Below, piece by piece: positions 18,647 through 26,917 of a DNA stretch of 64,000 nt (position 1 is the first letter of the stretch; each line of letters begins with the position of its first letter). The notes below the pieces were generated by a model. That model worked only from the letters and a program-made list of their open reading frames with translations, was not told the origin of the DNA and searched no databases. Both the position numbers and the translations under genes were made by a program. This stretch comes from Deltaproteobacteria bacterium (GTDB lineage: Bacteria > Desulfobacterota > Syntrophobacteria > Syntrophobacterales > Thermodesulforhabdaceae), in assembly GCA_019309115.1 (NCBI GenBank), contig JAFDGW010000001.1, positions 40,824 through 104,823 of the forward strand, in the 5' to 3' direction.

Positions 18647-20397
18647 TGAAGATCTTTCCCCCTTAATGTTTCTTGTCCCAGGTAAGCCTTGACAACATCA
18701 GGGTGATTCCTCACCTCGTGAGGAGAGCCTTCACATAAGATCCGGCCTTGGTGCAAAACCACCGTACGGTCAACCACGTTCATCACCACGTCCATGTGAT
18801 GATCAACAAGCACAACCGTTACACCGTGGCGATGAAGCTGTCTGATGCATGATATAATTTTGTTCTTCTCAGCTTCGTTCAATCCGGCACATGGTTCGTC
18901 CAGCAGGAGATAGCGTGGACGTCCGGAGACGGCCCTAGCAATTTCCAAAAGTTTTCTTTCAAAGAAGCTAATCTCACCGGCGGGCGTGTTCCTTACGTGA
19001 GCAAGTTCAAAAAAATAGAGTAACATATCCTGGAAACTATTATTACCTTCTCCGGCGGCAATTAGTAGATGTTCGAAAACGGTAAGTTCCGGAAAGATTT
19101 GAACAGTCTGAAAAGTCCTTGCTATTCCAAGCCTTGCCCTTTTATAAGGGGGCAATTTCGTTATGTCGTGCCCACCCAGCAGGACCTTCCCTTCTGCCGG
19201 CCTAACGAAGCCGGTTATAATGTTGAACAGCGAGGTTTTCCCGGCGCCGTTAGGTCCGATAAGCCCGTAAATCGTGCCTGGTTCAAAAGTCAGCGATATG
19301 CAGGAAAGTATCTGCAATCCTCCGAAATTCAGGCTAACCCTTTCCAGCCTGAGAGGCAGGTCATCTTTATCGGCATGGCCGACCACTCCAGGAAGAAGAG
19401 TTATCTGTCCGATATTTTCCTGACCGCCAACCTTCTTCAGAGTAGGGGGCCTGACACCTTTGGAGCAGTGCCATTTCTTTATGACCGAACTGACCGTCGG
19501 AGCTAACCCTTTCGGGAAAAAGACCAAGCATATTATGAGCAAGAACCCGTAGAAGAAGACGTGCCACTCGTCGAATTTATGTAAAAATTCCGGAAGAGCG
19601 GTCAGCACTGCCGTGCCGATTAATCCTCCTGTTATATGACCCATTCCTCCAACGACTGCCATGGTAACCCACTGAAGAGAACGGAATATGTTGAAAGTCT
19701 TCGGGCTGATAAAGCTCATATAATGGGCATACAAAAAGCCGGCAAAACCTGCATAAAGACTGCTCAGGACGAAAGCAAAAATTTTGTACATCTCAACGTT
19801 AATACCACTTGCTGCAATGGCCGACTCGTTTTGCCTTATGGCCTTGAATATCTTACCAGTTTTGCTCTGCATCAAAATGAGTGTCATCGTGACAAAGATT
19901 GCCAATGTGCTGGTGCTGATAAGAAAGAAGTTTCTGTCTCCGGATGCAATTTGAGGAATTCCTGGAAACCCGGAAGGTCCGCCCGTCAGAGATTCCCACT
20001 GATTAAGAACGATGCTTACGATTATGTTAAAGCCGAGCGTTGCCATGACCAGATAGTGTCCGTGCAGGCGCAGAGTTGGAACGGCGAGAATGATGGACAT
20101 AAGGAAAACCAGACATAGCGAGGCAAGACAACCTGCCCAAATAGGCCATCCGAGGTGGACCGTAACAAGAGCACTAGTGTAAGCGCCGATTCCGTAAAAA
20201 GCAGCGTGCCCAATGGATATCTGACCTGTGGCATCTATCAAAATGTTCAGTCCGGTTACGGCAATCGCCTGAAGTGCAATAATGTTTAATACAAGAAATA
20301 TGTAGTCGTTTTGCAGAAAAAAGTAGCAAACAGCGAGGGATACTGTCATCAATGCAAGAAGAAAAGCATTTAACCGTGAAATCTTTAATTTCCTCAT
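18640..20397 (-). CDS. livM: fused ABC permease-ATPase (LivM-LivG)
   Basis: 585 residues from ATG 20397, which overlaps the livH stop (ATGA); a longer in-frame reading would run 49 bases into livH. Residues about 1-310 form a LivM-type permease (NILIDATGQISIGHAAFYGIGAY). After a linker of some 35 residues, about 345-585 form LivG ([24 protein letters not shown] as a degenerate signature, LLLDEPCAGLN). Usually these are two proteins; here a single chain would be both the inner-membrane channel and one ATPase. The signature lacks the canonical LSGGQ or LSYGNQ form. Confidence 0.9.
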   Translation of the reverse strand: MRKLKISRLNAFLLALMTVSLAVCYFFLQNDYIFLVLNIIALQAIAVTGLNILIDATGQISIGHAAFYGIGAYTSALVTVHLGWPIWAGCLASLCLVFLMSIILAVPTLRLHGHYLVMATLGFNIIVSIVLNQWESLTGGPSGFPGIPQIASGDRNFFLISTSTLAIFVTMTLILMQSKTGKIFKAIRQNESAIAASGINVEMYKIFAFVLSSLYAGFAGFLYAHYMSFISPKTFNIFRSLQWVTMAVVGGMGHITGGLIGTAVLTALPEFLHKFDEWHVFFYGFLLIICLVFFPKGLAPTVSSVIKKWHCSKGVRPPTLKKVGGQENIGQITLLPGVVGHADKDDLPLRLERVSLNFGGLQILSCISLTFEPGTIYGLIGPNGAGKTSLFNIITGFVRPAEGKVLLGGHDITKLPPYKRARLGIARTFQTVQIFPELTVFEHLLIAAGEGNNSFQDMLLYFFELAHVRNTPAGEISFFERKLLEIARAVSGRPRYLLLDEPCAGLNEAEKNKIISCIRQLHRHGVTVVLVDHHMDVVMNVVDRTVVLHQGRILCEGSPHEVRNHPDVVKAYLGQETLRGKDLQC

Positions 20398-21275
20398 ACC
20401 CGCCTTACCTGAACCTTGCCGAATAATCCTTGAGGTCTGCAAAAAAGGATTGCCAGCAACACTAGAAAAGCAACGGCGTCCTTGTAAGTTGAAGAAACAA
20501 AACCAGCACCAAAAGACTCCATAAGGCCGAGCAGAAACCCGCCGAATACTGCACCAGGAAACGAACCAAACCCGCCGAGAATTGCTGCTGCAAAGCCTTT
20601 AAGGCCCAGCATGAGACCGCTTTGGTAACTCATGGTGGTTAGAGGAGTTACAAGGATGCCCGCAATAGCCCCAATGGCTCCGCTTAAACCAAATGATGCA
20701 GTCACAAGTGCCCTCACAGGAATGCCTATTAGCGCGGCACCTTCAGAGTTTTCCGATACAGCCCTTATTGCTTTTCCAACCATTGTCCTATGAAAGAAAA
20801 AGTAAAGCAGCAAAAGGAGCACAGTAACCACGGCAACGATGACAATGGTTTGAGGTATTACCGAAGCATTAAGGACTCTTATGTAGTGATAACCACCAAT
20901 TGGTGGGAGAGTATGGGCATCCTTGCCCCATATCACCATGCCGCTTCCTTGAATAGCAATTGAAGCGCCCACCGTTATCATAACAAGCGTCAAGGGTGAC
21001 GCATCCTTAGAATGCCTTATGGGGCCTTTTTCAAGAAGTAATCCCACGGCGGTTACTATAAAAACGGACAAGATTGCGCCAAGCCATATTGGAAAACCAA
21101 GGTCGGACACGAAAGATATGGTTGTAAGGGCACCTAGCATTACAAATTCGCCTTGGGCAAAGTTAACAATTCTTGTGGCGTTGTGGATAAGACAGAAACC
21201 CAGGGCTATAAGGGCATAAATACTACCTGCCGTTATACCAGACACAAAATATTGTGGTAATTGTTCTGCTATCAT
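20394..21275 (-). CDS. livH: ABC permease LivH
   Basis: 293 residues, about eight transmembrane helices. ALGFCLIHNATRIVNFAQGEFVMLGA and KGFAAAILGGFGSFPGAVFGG are LivH signatures. Inner-membrane channel partner of LivM. Overlaps iorB by 4 bases. Confidence 0.93.
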   Translation of the reverse strand: MIAEQLPQYFVSGITAGSIYALIALGFCLIHNATRIVNFAQGEFVMLGALTTISFVSDLGFPIWLGAILSVFIVTAVGLLLEKGPIRHSKDASPLTLVMITVGASIAIQGSGMVIWGKDAHTLPPIGGYHYIRVLNASVIPQTIVIVAVVTVLLLLLYFFFHRTMVGKAIRAVSENSEGAALIGIPVRALVTASFGLSGAIGAIAGILVTPLTTMSYQSGLMLGLKGFAAAILGGFGSFPGAVFGGFLLGLMESFGAGFVSSTYKDAVAFLVLLAILFCRPQGLFGKVQVRRV

Positions 21276-21781
21276 GATGTAACCTCCATAAAACCCGCTT
21301 CAAAAGCTCGAAGATTTTCTTCTGCCCTCGGCCCGCTGGCATTTTGCAAGGCTTTCCTGAGCGAATCCGCCTCACAAAAAAGGCATTTTCTTGCAGCCGC
21401 ATATCCCAAAAGCACGATGTTTGTCAGAAGGCCGTTTCCAAGCTTCAAGGCTATACCAGTAGCATCAATCATTTTCGTGTCGTTGCAGATGAGAACTCCG
21501 CCTTTTTTCAAGAAATGCCCATGCAGTTTTGCTCCTTCGGGATGGAAAGCTAGCAAGACATCGGCCATTCCAGGCCTGATCATGGGACTGGTAAATACCC
21601 CTTCTCCGTTGCCTCCGAAAACCTTAAGGTGGCAAACTACGTTTCCACCTCTTTGAGCCATCCCATGCGTTTCGGAAGAGAGAACATGCAGATTCATATC
21701 CAGCGCTGTTGCTGCAATAATTCTGGTAGCAAAAAGAACTCCCTGTCCGCCTAATCCGCTCAGTATTATCTGCTGCCTCAT
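21272..21781 (-). CDS. iorB: indolepyruvate:ferredoxin oxidoreductase beta subunit
   Basis: 169 residues of the pyruvate:ferredoxin oxidoreductase gamma-type fold (GLGGQGVLFATRII near the N-terminus, SETHGMAQRGGNVVCHL). Together with IorA it oxidatively decarboxylates aryl pyruvates to aryl-acetyl-CoA with ferredoxin as acceptor; the reaction is reversible in some anaerobes. Overlaps iorA and livH by 4 bases each. Confidence 0.93.
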   Translation of the reverse strand: MRQQIILSGLGGQGVLFATRIIAATALDMNLHVLSSETHGMAQRGGNVVCHLKVFGGNGEGVFTSPMIRPGMADVLLAFHPEGAKLHGHFLKKGGVLICNDTKMIDATGIALKLGNGLLTNIVLLGYAAARKCLFCEADSLRKALQNASGPRAEENLRAFEAGFMEVTS

Positions 21782-23553
21782 TTTTTCACTCCTATTGCTT
21801 CAAAAGGACAAACATCTACGCAAACCCCACACCGGACACACAAAACAGGATCAATCACGGCGGGTTCTTTCTTTTTCGGCAAAGAAATGGCGGGGCATTC
21901 AAACCGTTCCACGCAGTACCCGCAACCGTTGCATTCGTCCGTTATGAATACCTCGATTTCCGGGAAACGGTGCTGTGCTCGCCTATCCATCCTGCAAGGC
22001 TTTCTGGCTATTACCACGGCGATGCCTTTTTTATCTTCAAAGGCGTATTTGCCTGCTTCTTTAAGTATTTCTTCCAAGCTCTTCAGATCATAGGGGTCAG
22101 CAACCCTTACAAATTCGACCCCGCATGCTCTGACCATGTTTTCTATGGAAATGGGGGGTATGGGCTGGTGCCCGGTCATAGCAGTGGTTCTATTATCGAG
22201 GATTACCAGAACGAATCGTGCTCCCTGAACCACGCCGTTTATGAGTGGCGGAATACCTGCATGAAAAAAGGTTGAATCACCAATAGTTGCCACAATTGGT
22301 GGCATCTTATCGTTGCCGTTGAATGAATGAAAGAAACCGGCCGCCTGAGCTATAGACGCTCCCATGCAGAGTACCGTATCTACGGCTCCTATGTTAATCC
22401 CCAAAGTATAACAGCCAATATCCCCAGGATAGATGCCTTTAGGAAACACCTTGCGTATTGCGTAAAAAACAGGACGGTGGCCACAACCGGGACAAAGTGT
22501 GGGACGTCGGGTTGGAAGGTCTTCAGGTACGGGACGCTTTGCCTGTTCAATCCCAAGCCATGACCGAATTATGTCTTCAATCTTTTCAGGCAACAACTCA
22601 CCTTGGGAAGGAACGGTCCCGTCAAGGCGTCCGCTAACTTTTTGTCTATCACGGAATTGATATTCAATAACCGGATAAGTTTCTTCCAGCACGAGGACTT
22701 TTTGATGTGCGTTCAGGACGGTTTTAAGAAAGGAATCCGGGAGGGGATAAGGCATGTTAACCTTGATGAGATGTACGCGATCGTGAAGATTAAGCTCATC
22801 CATTACCTCTTTTGCATTGGCCCATGCGACCCCTGAGGCCAGTATGCAGGTTGTTGAACCATTGCCGGGAATAGAAATTTCGTTGGCCGACGCAATTTCT
22901 CTAAGCTTTTCGTTAAGTTGCTTGTGGAGTAGAAACCTAAATTTCGGCGTCGCTGCCCATCGAGACGGGTTCTTCTCGAAAGTCGGACTTTTAGTTTCAA
23001 CGTGCTGATAGCCTTTTACGATTACATCCTGGCGGGCGTGGCATACTCTAGTGGTGGGACGGATCATGACCGGGATTTCATATTTCTCCGATGTGGCAAA
23101 AGCGGTGGATACCATGTTTTTAGCTTCTTCGGGTGACGAAGGATCGAGGACAGGGATTTTGGCAAGCATTGCGTAAAACCTACTGTCTTGCTCGGTCTGA
23201 GAGCTGTGAGGGCCTGGGTCATCGGCAGATATAATCGTAAAACCACCTTTTACTCCGGTGTAAGCCGCACTCATGAGTGGGTCCGATGCCACGTTCAGCC
23301 CTACCTGCTTCATCATGACTGCCGATCTCAAACCTGAGTAAGCGCCTGCGAGAGCGGTTTCAAAGGCTACCTTTTCATTGATAGACCATTCTACGTGCAA
23401 CCATTCTATTGACTCAGAATCCTTCAAGCGAACAAGAGTTCCCATTATTTCAGATGCCGGGGTTCCAGGATAAGAAGCAGCAATCCTGCAACCTTCTTCT
23501 ATCAGGCCGTATGCTATCGCTTCGTTTCCAAGTAAGATTTTTCTTTCTGCCAC
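21778..23553 (-). CDS. iorA: indolepyruvate:ferredoxin oxidoreductase alpha subunit
   Basis: 591 residues, GTG start with GGGAGGAG upstream. The N-terminal PFOR core (GNEAIAYGLIEEGCRIAASYPGTPASEI), TPP-binding domain (GDIGCYTLGINIGAVDTVLCMG, ATIGDSTFFHAG) and C-terminal two-cluster ferredoxin domain (CNGCGYC, CVRCGVCVDVCP) are all present. It is the first structural gene after the Trp attenuator. Confidence 0.95.
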   Translation of the reverse strand: MAERKILLGNEAIAYGLIEEGCRIAASYPGTPASEIMGTLVRLKDSESIEWLHVEWSINEKVAFETALAGAYSGLRSAVMMKQVGLNVASDPLMSAAYTGVKGGFTIISADDPGPHSSQTEQDSRFYAMLAKIPVLDPSSPEEAKNMVSTAFATSEKYEIPVMIRPTTRVCHARQDVIVKGYQHVETKSPTFEKNPSRWAATPKFRFLLHKQLNEKLREIASANEISIPGNGSTTCILASGVAWANAKEVMDELNLHDRVHLIKVNMPYPLPDSFLKTVLNAHQKVLVLEETYPVIEYQFRDRQKVSGRLDGTVPSQGELLPEKIEDIIRSWLGIEQAKRPVPEDLPTRRPTLCPGCGHRPVFYAIRKVFPKGIYPGDIGCYTLGINIGAVDTVLCMGASIAQAAGFFHSFNGNDKMPPIVATIGDSTFFHAGIPPLINGVVQGARFVLVILDNRTTAMTGHQPIPPISIENMVRACGVEFVRVADPYDLKSLEEILKEAGKYAFEDKKGIAVVIARKPCRMDRRAQHRFPEIEVFITDECNGCGYCVERFECPAISLPKKKEPAVIDPVLCVRCGVCVDVCPFEAIGVKK

Positions 23554-23583
23554 GAAACTCCTCCCGACCGATTTTCACAAACA

Positions 23584-23621
23584 AATAAAAAAGCCGTGAG
23601 CGGGTGAGCCGCCCACGGCTT
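23584..23621 (-). terminator. attenuator terminator before iorA
   Basis: On the minus strand the stem CACGGCTT/AAGCCGTG is extended inward, after one mismatch, by CCGC/GCGG, and is followed by TTTTTAT. It lies between the Trp leader peptide and iorA, about 40 bases upstream of the iorA start, and would end transcription when segments 3 and 4 pair. Confidence 0.85.
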
Positions 23622-23668
23622 TGTTTCAATCCCTCGTTCCGGGGTTACCGGTGGGCAGATCTCACCCC
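23602..23668 (-). promoter_or_regulatory. antiterminator of the Trp attenuator
   Basis: On the minus strand GGGTGAG (23661-23667) can pair with CTCACCC (23602-23608) and TGCCCAC (23651-23657) with GTGGGCG (23610-23616, one G-U), giving 14 pairs that use the 5' half of the terminator. The Trp-codon segment GGTGGTGGCAG can in turn pair with CTGCCCACC, so the mutually exclusive 1:2, 2:3 and 3:4 structures of a trp-type attenuator can all be drawn. Confidence 0.8.
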
Positions 23669-23752
23669 TCTGGCAAACTGCCACCACCAGCACCACCAGA
23701 ACACACCTTCAACTTTATATCGTTCTGGATTGTTCACCATTGCTTTCGTCAT
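23645..23752 (-). CDS. Trp-rich leader peptide of the ior operon
   Basis: 35-codon reading from ATG 23752 to TAA 23645-23647 with an AGGGA Shine-Dalgarno-like stretch upstream. Later in-frame starts at 23740 (ATG) and 23704 (GTG) are possible. Residues 19-24 are WWCWWW, five Trp in six codons, followed by QFARGV. A ribosome stalling here for lack of Trp-tRNA would cover segment 1 and free segment 2 to form the antiterminator. The peptide itself needs no function. Confidence 0.8.
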   Translation of the reverse strand: MTKAMVNNPERYKVEGVFWWCWWWQFARGVRSAHR

Positions 23753-23791
23753 GGATGGTTTCCCTTTTGACAAAACCCTAACGACACTGGC

Positions 23792-23820
23792 AATCTAGCA
23801 GATACTAGCGTTGAGGTCAA
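23792..23820 (-). promoter_or_regulatory. sigma-70 promoter of the leader-ior operon
   Basis: Minus strand TTGACC (23815-23820), 17-base spacer, TAGATT (23792-23797). Start would be near 23785, giving a 5' leader of about 33 bases before the leader peptide. Confidence 0.65.
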
Positions 23821-23845
23821 CAATAATGGAGGCTGTTTAAAGAAG

Positions 23846-25525
23846 ATGTTCCTTAAAGAAGTGATAATGCATCCCGACGTTGCTGTTGAACTTATAATAG
23901 GAAACAACGACGAGATCAGAATGGCCGTTGATTGTGCCACAAAGGCAGGGGTTACGGTCTGGATCTATGGTGGTAGTATTGGAGAAATCTTCAAGAAATT
24001 GGAGGAAAAAACCGATAAATCGACAGCATGGAAAGATGTTACCCAACTTTGTGGCGAGTTTCAGATTCTCAGCGTTCTGGCATCAGACTTTCCGGTCGGC
24101 AATCATGATATTGAGCCTTCTTTCTCGTCAATTCTTGAATACCAACTTTGTAAAGCGGTGGAGCGTCTGGGCAAAGGAGCTTTTTTGCTGGTGCCGGAAA
24201 ACTGTGATGAATTTAATGGCTTTTCAGCTTTAAAATCTAATGAACTTATTTCCTTACTTTCCTGCCGCAGGAATAACTCGCGGAACATTCCATTCATTGA
24301 CCTGCATGCTCAGCAAGATCGAATTCGCCCCTTACTTGAAGAACGCATATGGCGAGTGATGCGCCATGGCCAGTATGTTATGGGACCGGAAATAAAGGAG
24401 CTGGAAGAATCACTGGCTTCTTATGTTGGGGTATCTCACTGTATTGCCTGCTCCAGTGGCACTGATGCTTTGCTCATGAGCCTTATGGCCCTTGGTGTTG
24501 GTCCCGGAGATGCAGTGTTTTTACCATCTTTTACCTTTATTGCCACGGCTGAAGTGGTACGTCTCGTCGGAGCCACCCCAGTTTTTGTCGACATCGATCC
24601 TGAAACCCTCCTTATAGACGCAGATCACCTTCAAAGAGCGCTAACGGCCCTTCGGAACAGAGATCCATCCCTTTACCCACTTCCCCTTTGCCACAGCGAA
24701 TTGAAACCTAAAGCAGTCATAACAGTAGATTTGTTCGGAAATATGCCGGATTATGAAGCGATTGAAGCTATAGCCGAGAAAGAAAAATTGTTTCTCGTGG
24801 AGGATGCGGCACAGTCTTTCGGCGCCAGCTTTTCTGGCAGGCGAGCAGGGGCCTTTGGCGATATAGCATGCACATCATTCTTTCCAGCGAAACCTCTGGG
24901 ATGTTACGGAGATGGTGGAGCTGTTTTCACGGATAGAGAAGAGCTAGCTCAGATTGTAAGATCTATTAGAATGCATGGAGCTGGTTCTGATAGGTACGAA
25001 CATGTTCGTCTGGGACTTAATGGGAGAATGGATACCCTGCAAGCAGCAGTTTTGCTGTGTAAGCTTGCCATTTTTAACGATGAGTTGGGGCGAAGAAAAA
25101 ATACGGTGGAGCTATACCGTAAGGAGCTTTCGCAGGTTCCCGGTGTGGCTTTTCAAAGGGTGGAGGACAACGTGCAGAGTGCCTGGGCTCAGTTTTGCAT
25201 TCTGGTACCTGACCCAGACACGCGAGACAGAATAAGAGAATTTCTTGCCGCCGAAGGCATCCCTACAGCGGTTTACTATCCACTGCCTCTTCACCTGCAG
25301 CCTGTATTTTCCGACCTCGGGTATAAGCGAGGCGACCTTCCTGTGTCCGAAGGATGTGCAGAAAAGATATTGGCTTTACCGATGCATCCCTATGTCGAAA
25401 GATGTGTCATTGAGCAATGTGCAAAAATAGTGAACTACTACGTCCTTCAGGACAGGGCTTCTGGTAGAGGATCATCTCCCCATCCAGAAGACCCGCAAAG
25501 GGATTCTTGCTTCAGCGAGGAATAG
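23846..25525 (+). CDS. PIN-like domain fused to DegT/DnrJ/EryC1-family sugar aminotransferase
   Basis: 559 residues. From about 150 onward it is a full DegT aminotransferase: FIDLHAQQDRIRP and GQYVMGPEIKELE (WbpE-like), SGTDALLMSLMALG, VEDAAQSFGA and the PLP lysine in FFPAKPLGCYGDGGA. It would transaminate a nucleotide-linked keto sugar for surface glycans. The first 145 residues are extra; their helix pattern (DEIRMAVDCATKAGVTVWIYGGSIGEIFKKL, positions about 22-52, and later NHDIEPSFSSILEYQ) resembles a degenerate PIN domain without the first catalytic Asp. No other glycan genes adjoin it. Confidence 0.8.
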   Translation: MFLKEVIMHPDVAVELIIGNNDEIRMAVDCATKAGVTVWIYGGSIGEIFKKLEEKTDKSTAWKDVTQLCGEFQILSVLASDFPVGNHDIEPSFSSILEYQLCKAVERLGKGAFLLVPENCDEFNGFSALKSNELISLLSCRRNNSRNIPFIDLHAQQDRIRPLLEERIWRVMRHGQYVMGPEIKELEESLASYVGVSHCIACSSGTDALLMSLMALGVGPGDAVFLPSFTFIATAEVVRLVGATPVFVDIDPETLLIDADHLQRALTALRNRDPSLYPLPLCHSELKPKAVITVDLFGNMPDYEAIEAIAEKEKLFLVEDAAQSFGASFSGRRAGAFGDIACTSFFPAKPLGCYGDGGAVFTDREELAQIVRSIRMHGAGSDRYEHVRLGLNGRMDTLQAAVLLCKLAIFNDELGRRKNTVELYRKELSQVPGVAFQRVEDNVQSAWAQFCILVPDPDTRDRIREFLAAEGIPTAVYYPLPLHLQPVFSDLGYKRGDLPVSEGCAEKILALPMHPYVERCVIEQCAKIVNYYVLQDRASGRGSSPHPEDPQRDSCFSEE

Positions 25526-25599
25526 CAGCATAATGTACTCCTCTGAATAACCCCTATCCTGCACCACGATCCTATTTTTTCAAACAGGCTCTTTCACGT

Positions 25600-25628
25600 T
25601 TGACAAAGAAAGTTTCTTTCTGTTTAAG
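25600..25628 (+). promoter_or_regulatory. possible promoter of the second liv operon
   Basis: TTGACA with 17 bases to TTTAAG, in the 179-base gap before livK. Good -35, poor -10. Confidence 0.35.
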
Positions 25629-25704
25629 AGGGGAAATCAAAGTGTGGTCTCGGGTTTTGTGATGTTAACTGTGAGATGGTGTTTTTAATCGAGGAGGATT
25701 GGAA

Positions 25705-26841
25705 ATGAGAAGGTTTTCGTGGATTGTGACCTTTTTAGCAGTTCTGGTTTTTATCTTTGGCAGTGTTATTTCTTCCACAGCCGGCGAAATAAAAGTAGGT
25801 CTTATGGGGCCTATGACTGGTGCGTGGGCAAGTGAAGGTCAGGAGATGAAGCAGGTTTTGGAATTGCTGGTTGAAGAGACAAACAATCAGGGTGGCGTTA
25901 ACGGTCAGAAGATAAAGCTTATAGTTGAAGATGATGGCAGTGATCCTCGGACAGCTGCTCTGGCGGCCCAAAGGCTGGTTACCCAGGGTATCGTTGGAGT
26001 TATAGGAACTTACGGGTCTTCGGTTACAGAAGCAACTCAGAACATTTACGATGAGGCCAAGGTTATTCAGATAGCTAATGGTTCGACAGCTATTCGTCTC
26101 ACAGAAAAGGGGCTTAAGTACTTTTTTAGGACATGTCCGAGAGACGATGAACAGGCTAGGGTTGCTGTTAAGGCTATAAAAAATCTGGGATTTCACACTA
26201 TTGCTATTTTGCATGATAACACTACCTATGCTAAAGGCTTGGCTGAGGAAGCAAAACGCCTGCTAGAGAAGGATGACACTGTGAAGATTGTCTTTTTCGA
26301 TGCCCTCACTCCTGGAGAACAGGATTACACGGCAATTCTTACCAAGCTCAAGGGAGCCAACCCTGATGCAGTATTTTTCACCGGTTACTATCCCGAAGCT
26401 GGCCTTCTCCTCAGGCAGAAGAAAGAAATGGGCTGGGATGTTCCGTTCATCGGCGGGGATGCTACTAACAATCCAGACCTAACGAAAATTGCCGGTGCAG
26501 ATGCCGCTGCTGGCTTTTATTTTGTCAGTGCTCCGCTTCCGAAGGATCTTCCGGGAGAAGAAGCAAAGAAATTTCTGGAAAAATTTGCCAAAAAGTATGG
26601 AAACCCACCTAATTCGATTTACTCGGTTCTTGCAGGAGATGGTTTCCGGGTGCTTGTTAAGGCCATCGAAGTTACCAAATCTACAGATCCCGATGTACTT
26701 GCTGACTATCTCCACAACAAGCTCAAAGACTTTCCAGGACTGACCGGAAAAATCTCGTTCAATGAAAAAGGAGATCGTGTGGGCGAGGTTTATCGGGTTT
26801 ACCGGGTTAACGAAAAGGGTGAGTTCATCTTGCTACCGTAA
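25705..26841 (+). CDS. livK: branched-chain amino acid ABC transporter substrate-binding protein
   Basis: 378 residues from ATG 25705, placed 7 bases after GAGGAGG; a TTG at 25699 is less likely. Signal peptide to about STAGE, then a type I binding fold (IKVGLMGPMTGAWASEGQEM). Differs clearly from the first LivK in the window, so the two importers should have different ligands. Leu/Ile/Val is the default guess here because the five genes are in the standard K-H-M-G-F order. Confidence 0.92.
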   Translation: MRRFSWIVTFLAVLVFIFGSVISSTAGEIKVGLMGPMTGAWASEGQEMKQVLELLVEETNNQGGVNGQKIKLIVEDDGSDPRTAALAAQRLVTQGIVGVIGTYGSSVTEATQNIYDEAKVIQIANGSTAIRLTEKGLKYFFRTCPRDDEQARVAVKAIKNLGFHTIAILHDNTTYAKGLAEEAKRLLEKDDTVKIVFFDALTPGEQDYTAILTKLKGANPDAVFFTGYYPEAGLLLRQKKEMGWDVPFIGGDATNNPDLTKIAGADAAAGFYFVSAPLPKDLPGEEAKKFLEKFAKKYGNPPNSIYSVLAGDGFRVLVKAIEVTKSTDPDVLADYLHNKLKDFPGLTGKISFNEKGDRVGEVYRVYRVNEKGEFILLP

Positions 26842-26863
26842 GCTGAAAGTGCTAGAAAGCGAT

Positions 26864-26896
26864 GCCGCCTCCGAGGCCGAGGCGGCGTTGTTTTTA
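26864..26896 (+). terminator. intra-operon terminator-like hairpin
   Basis: GCCGCCTC (26864-26871), 7-base loop, GAGGCGGC (26879-26886), then GTTGTTTTT. It sits between livK and livH and could keep the binding protein more abundant than the membrane parts. Confidence 0.7.
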
Positions 26897-26917
26897 AGGT
26901 GCTATGGAAGAGGACTA

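Noticed and set aside
23514..23696. 60-codon minus-strand frame across the attenuator and into iorA
   Set aside because: It would translate the terminator hairpin and overlaps iorA out of frame. The Trp leader in another frame accounts for the sequence.
23604..23798. Plus-strand frame opposite the Trp leader
   Set aside because: Shadow of the leader and antiterminator; the repeats of CCA are the complement of the Trp codons.
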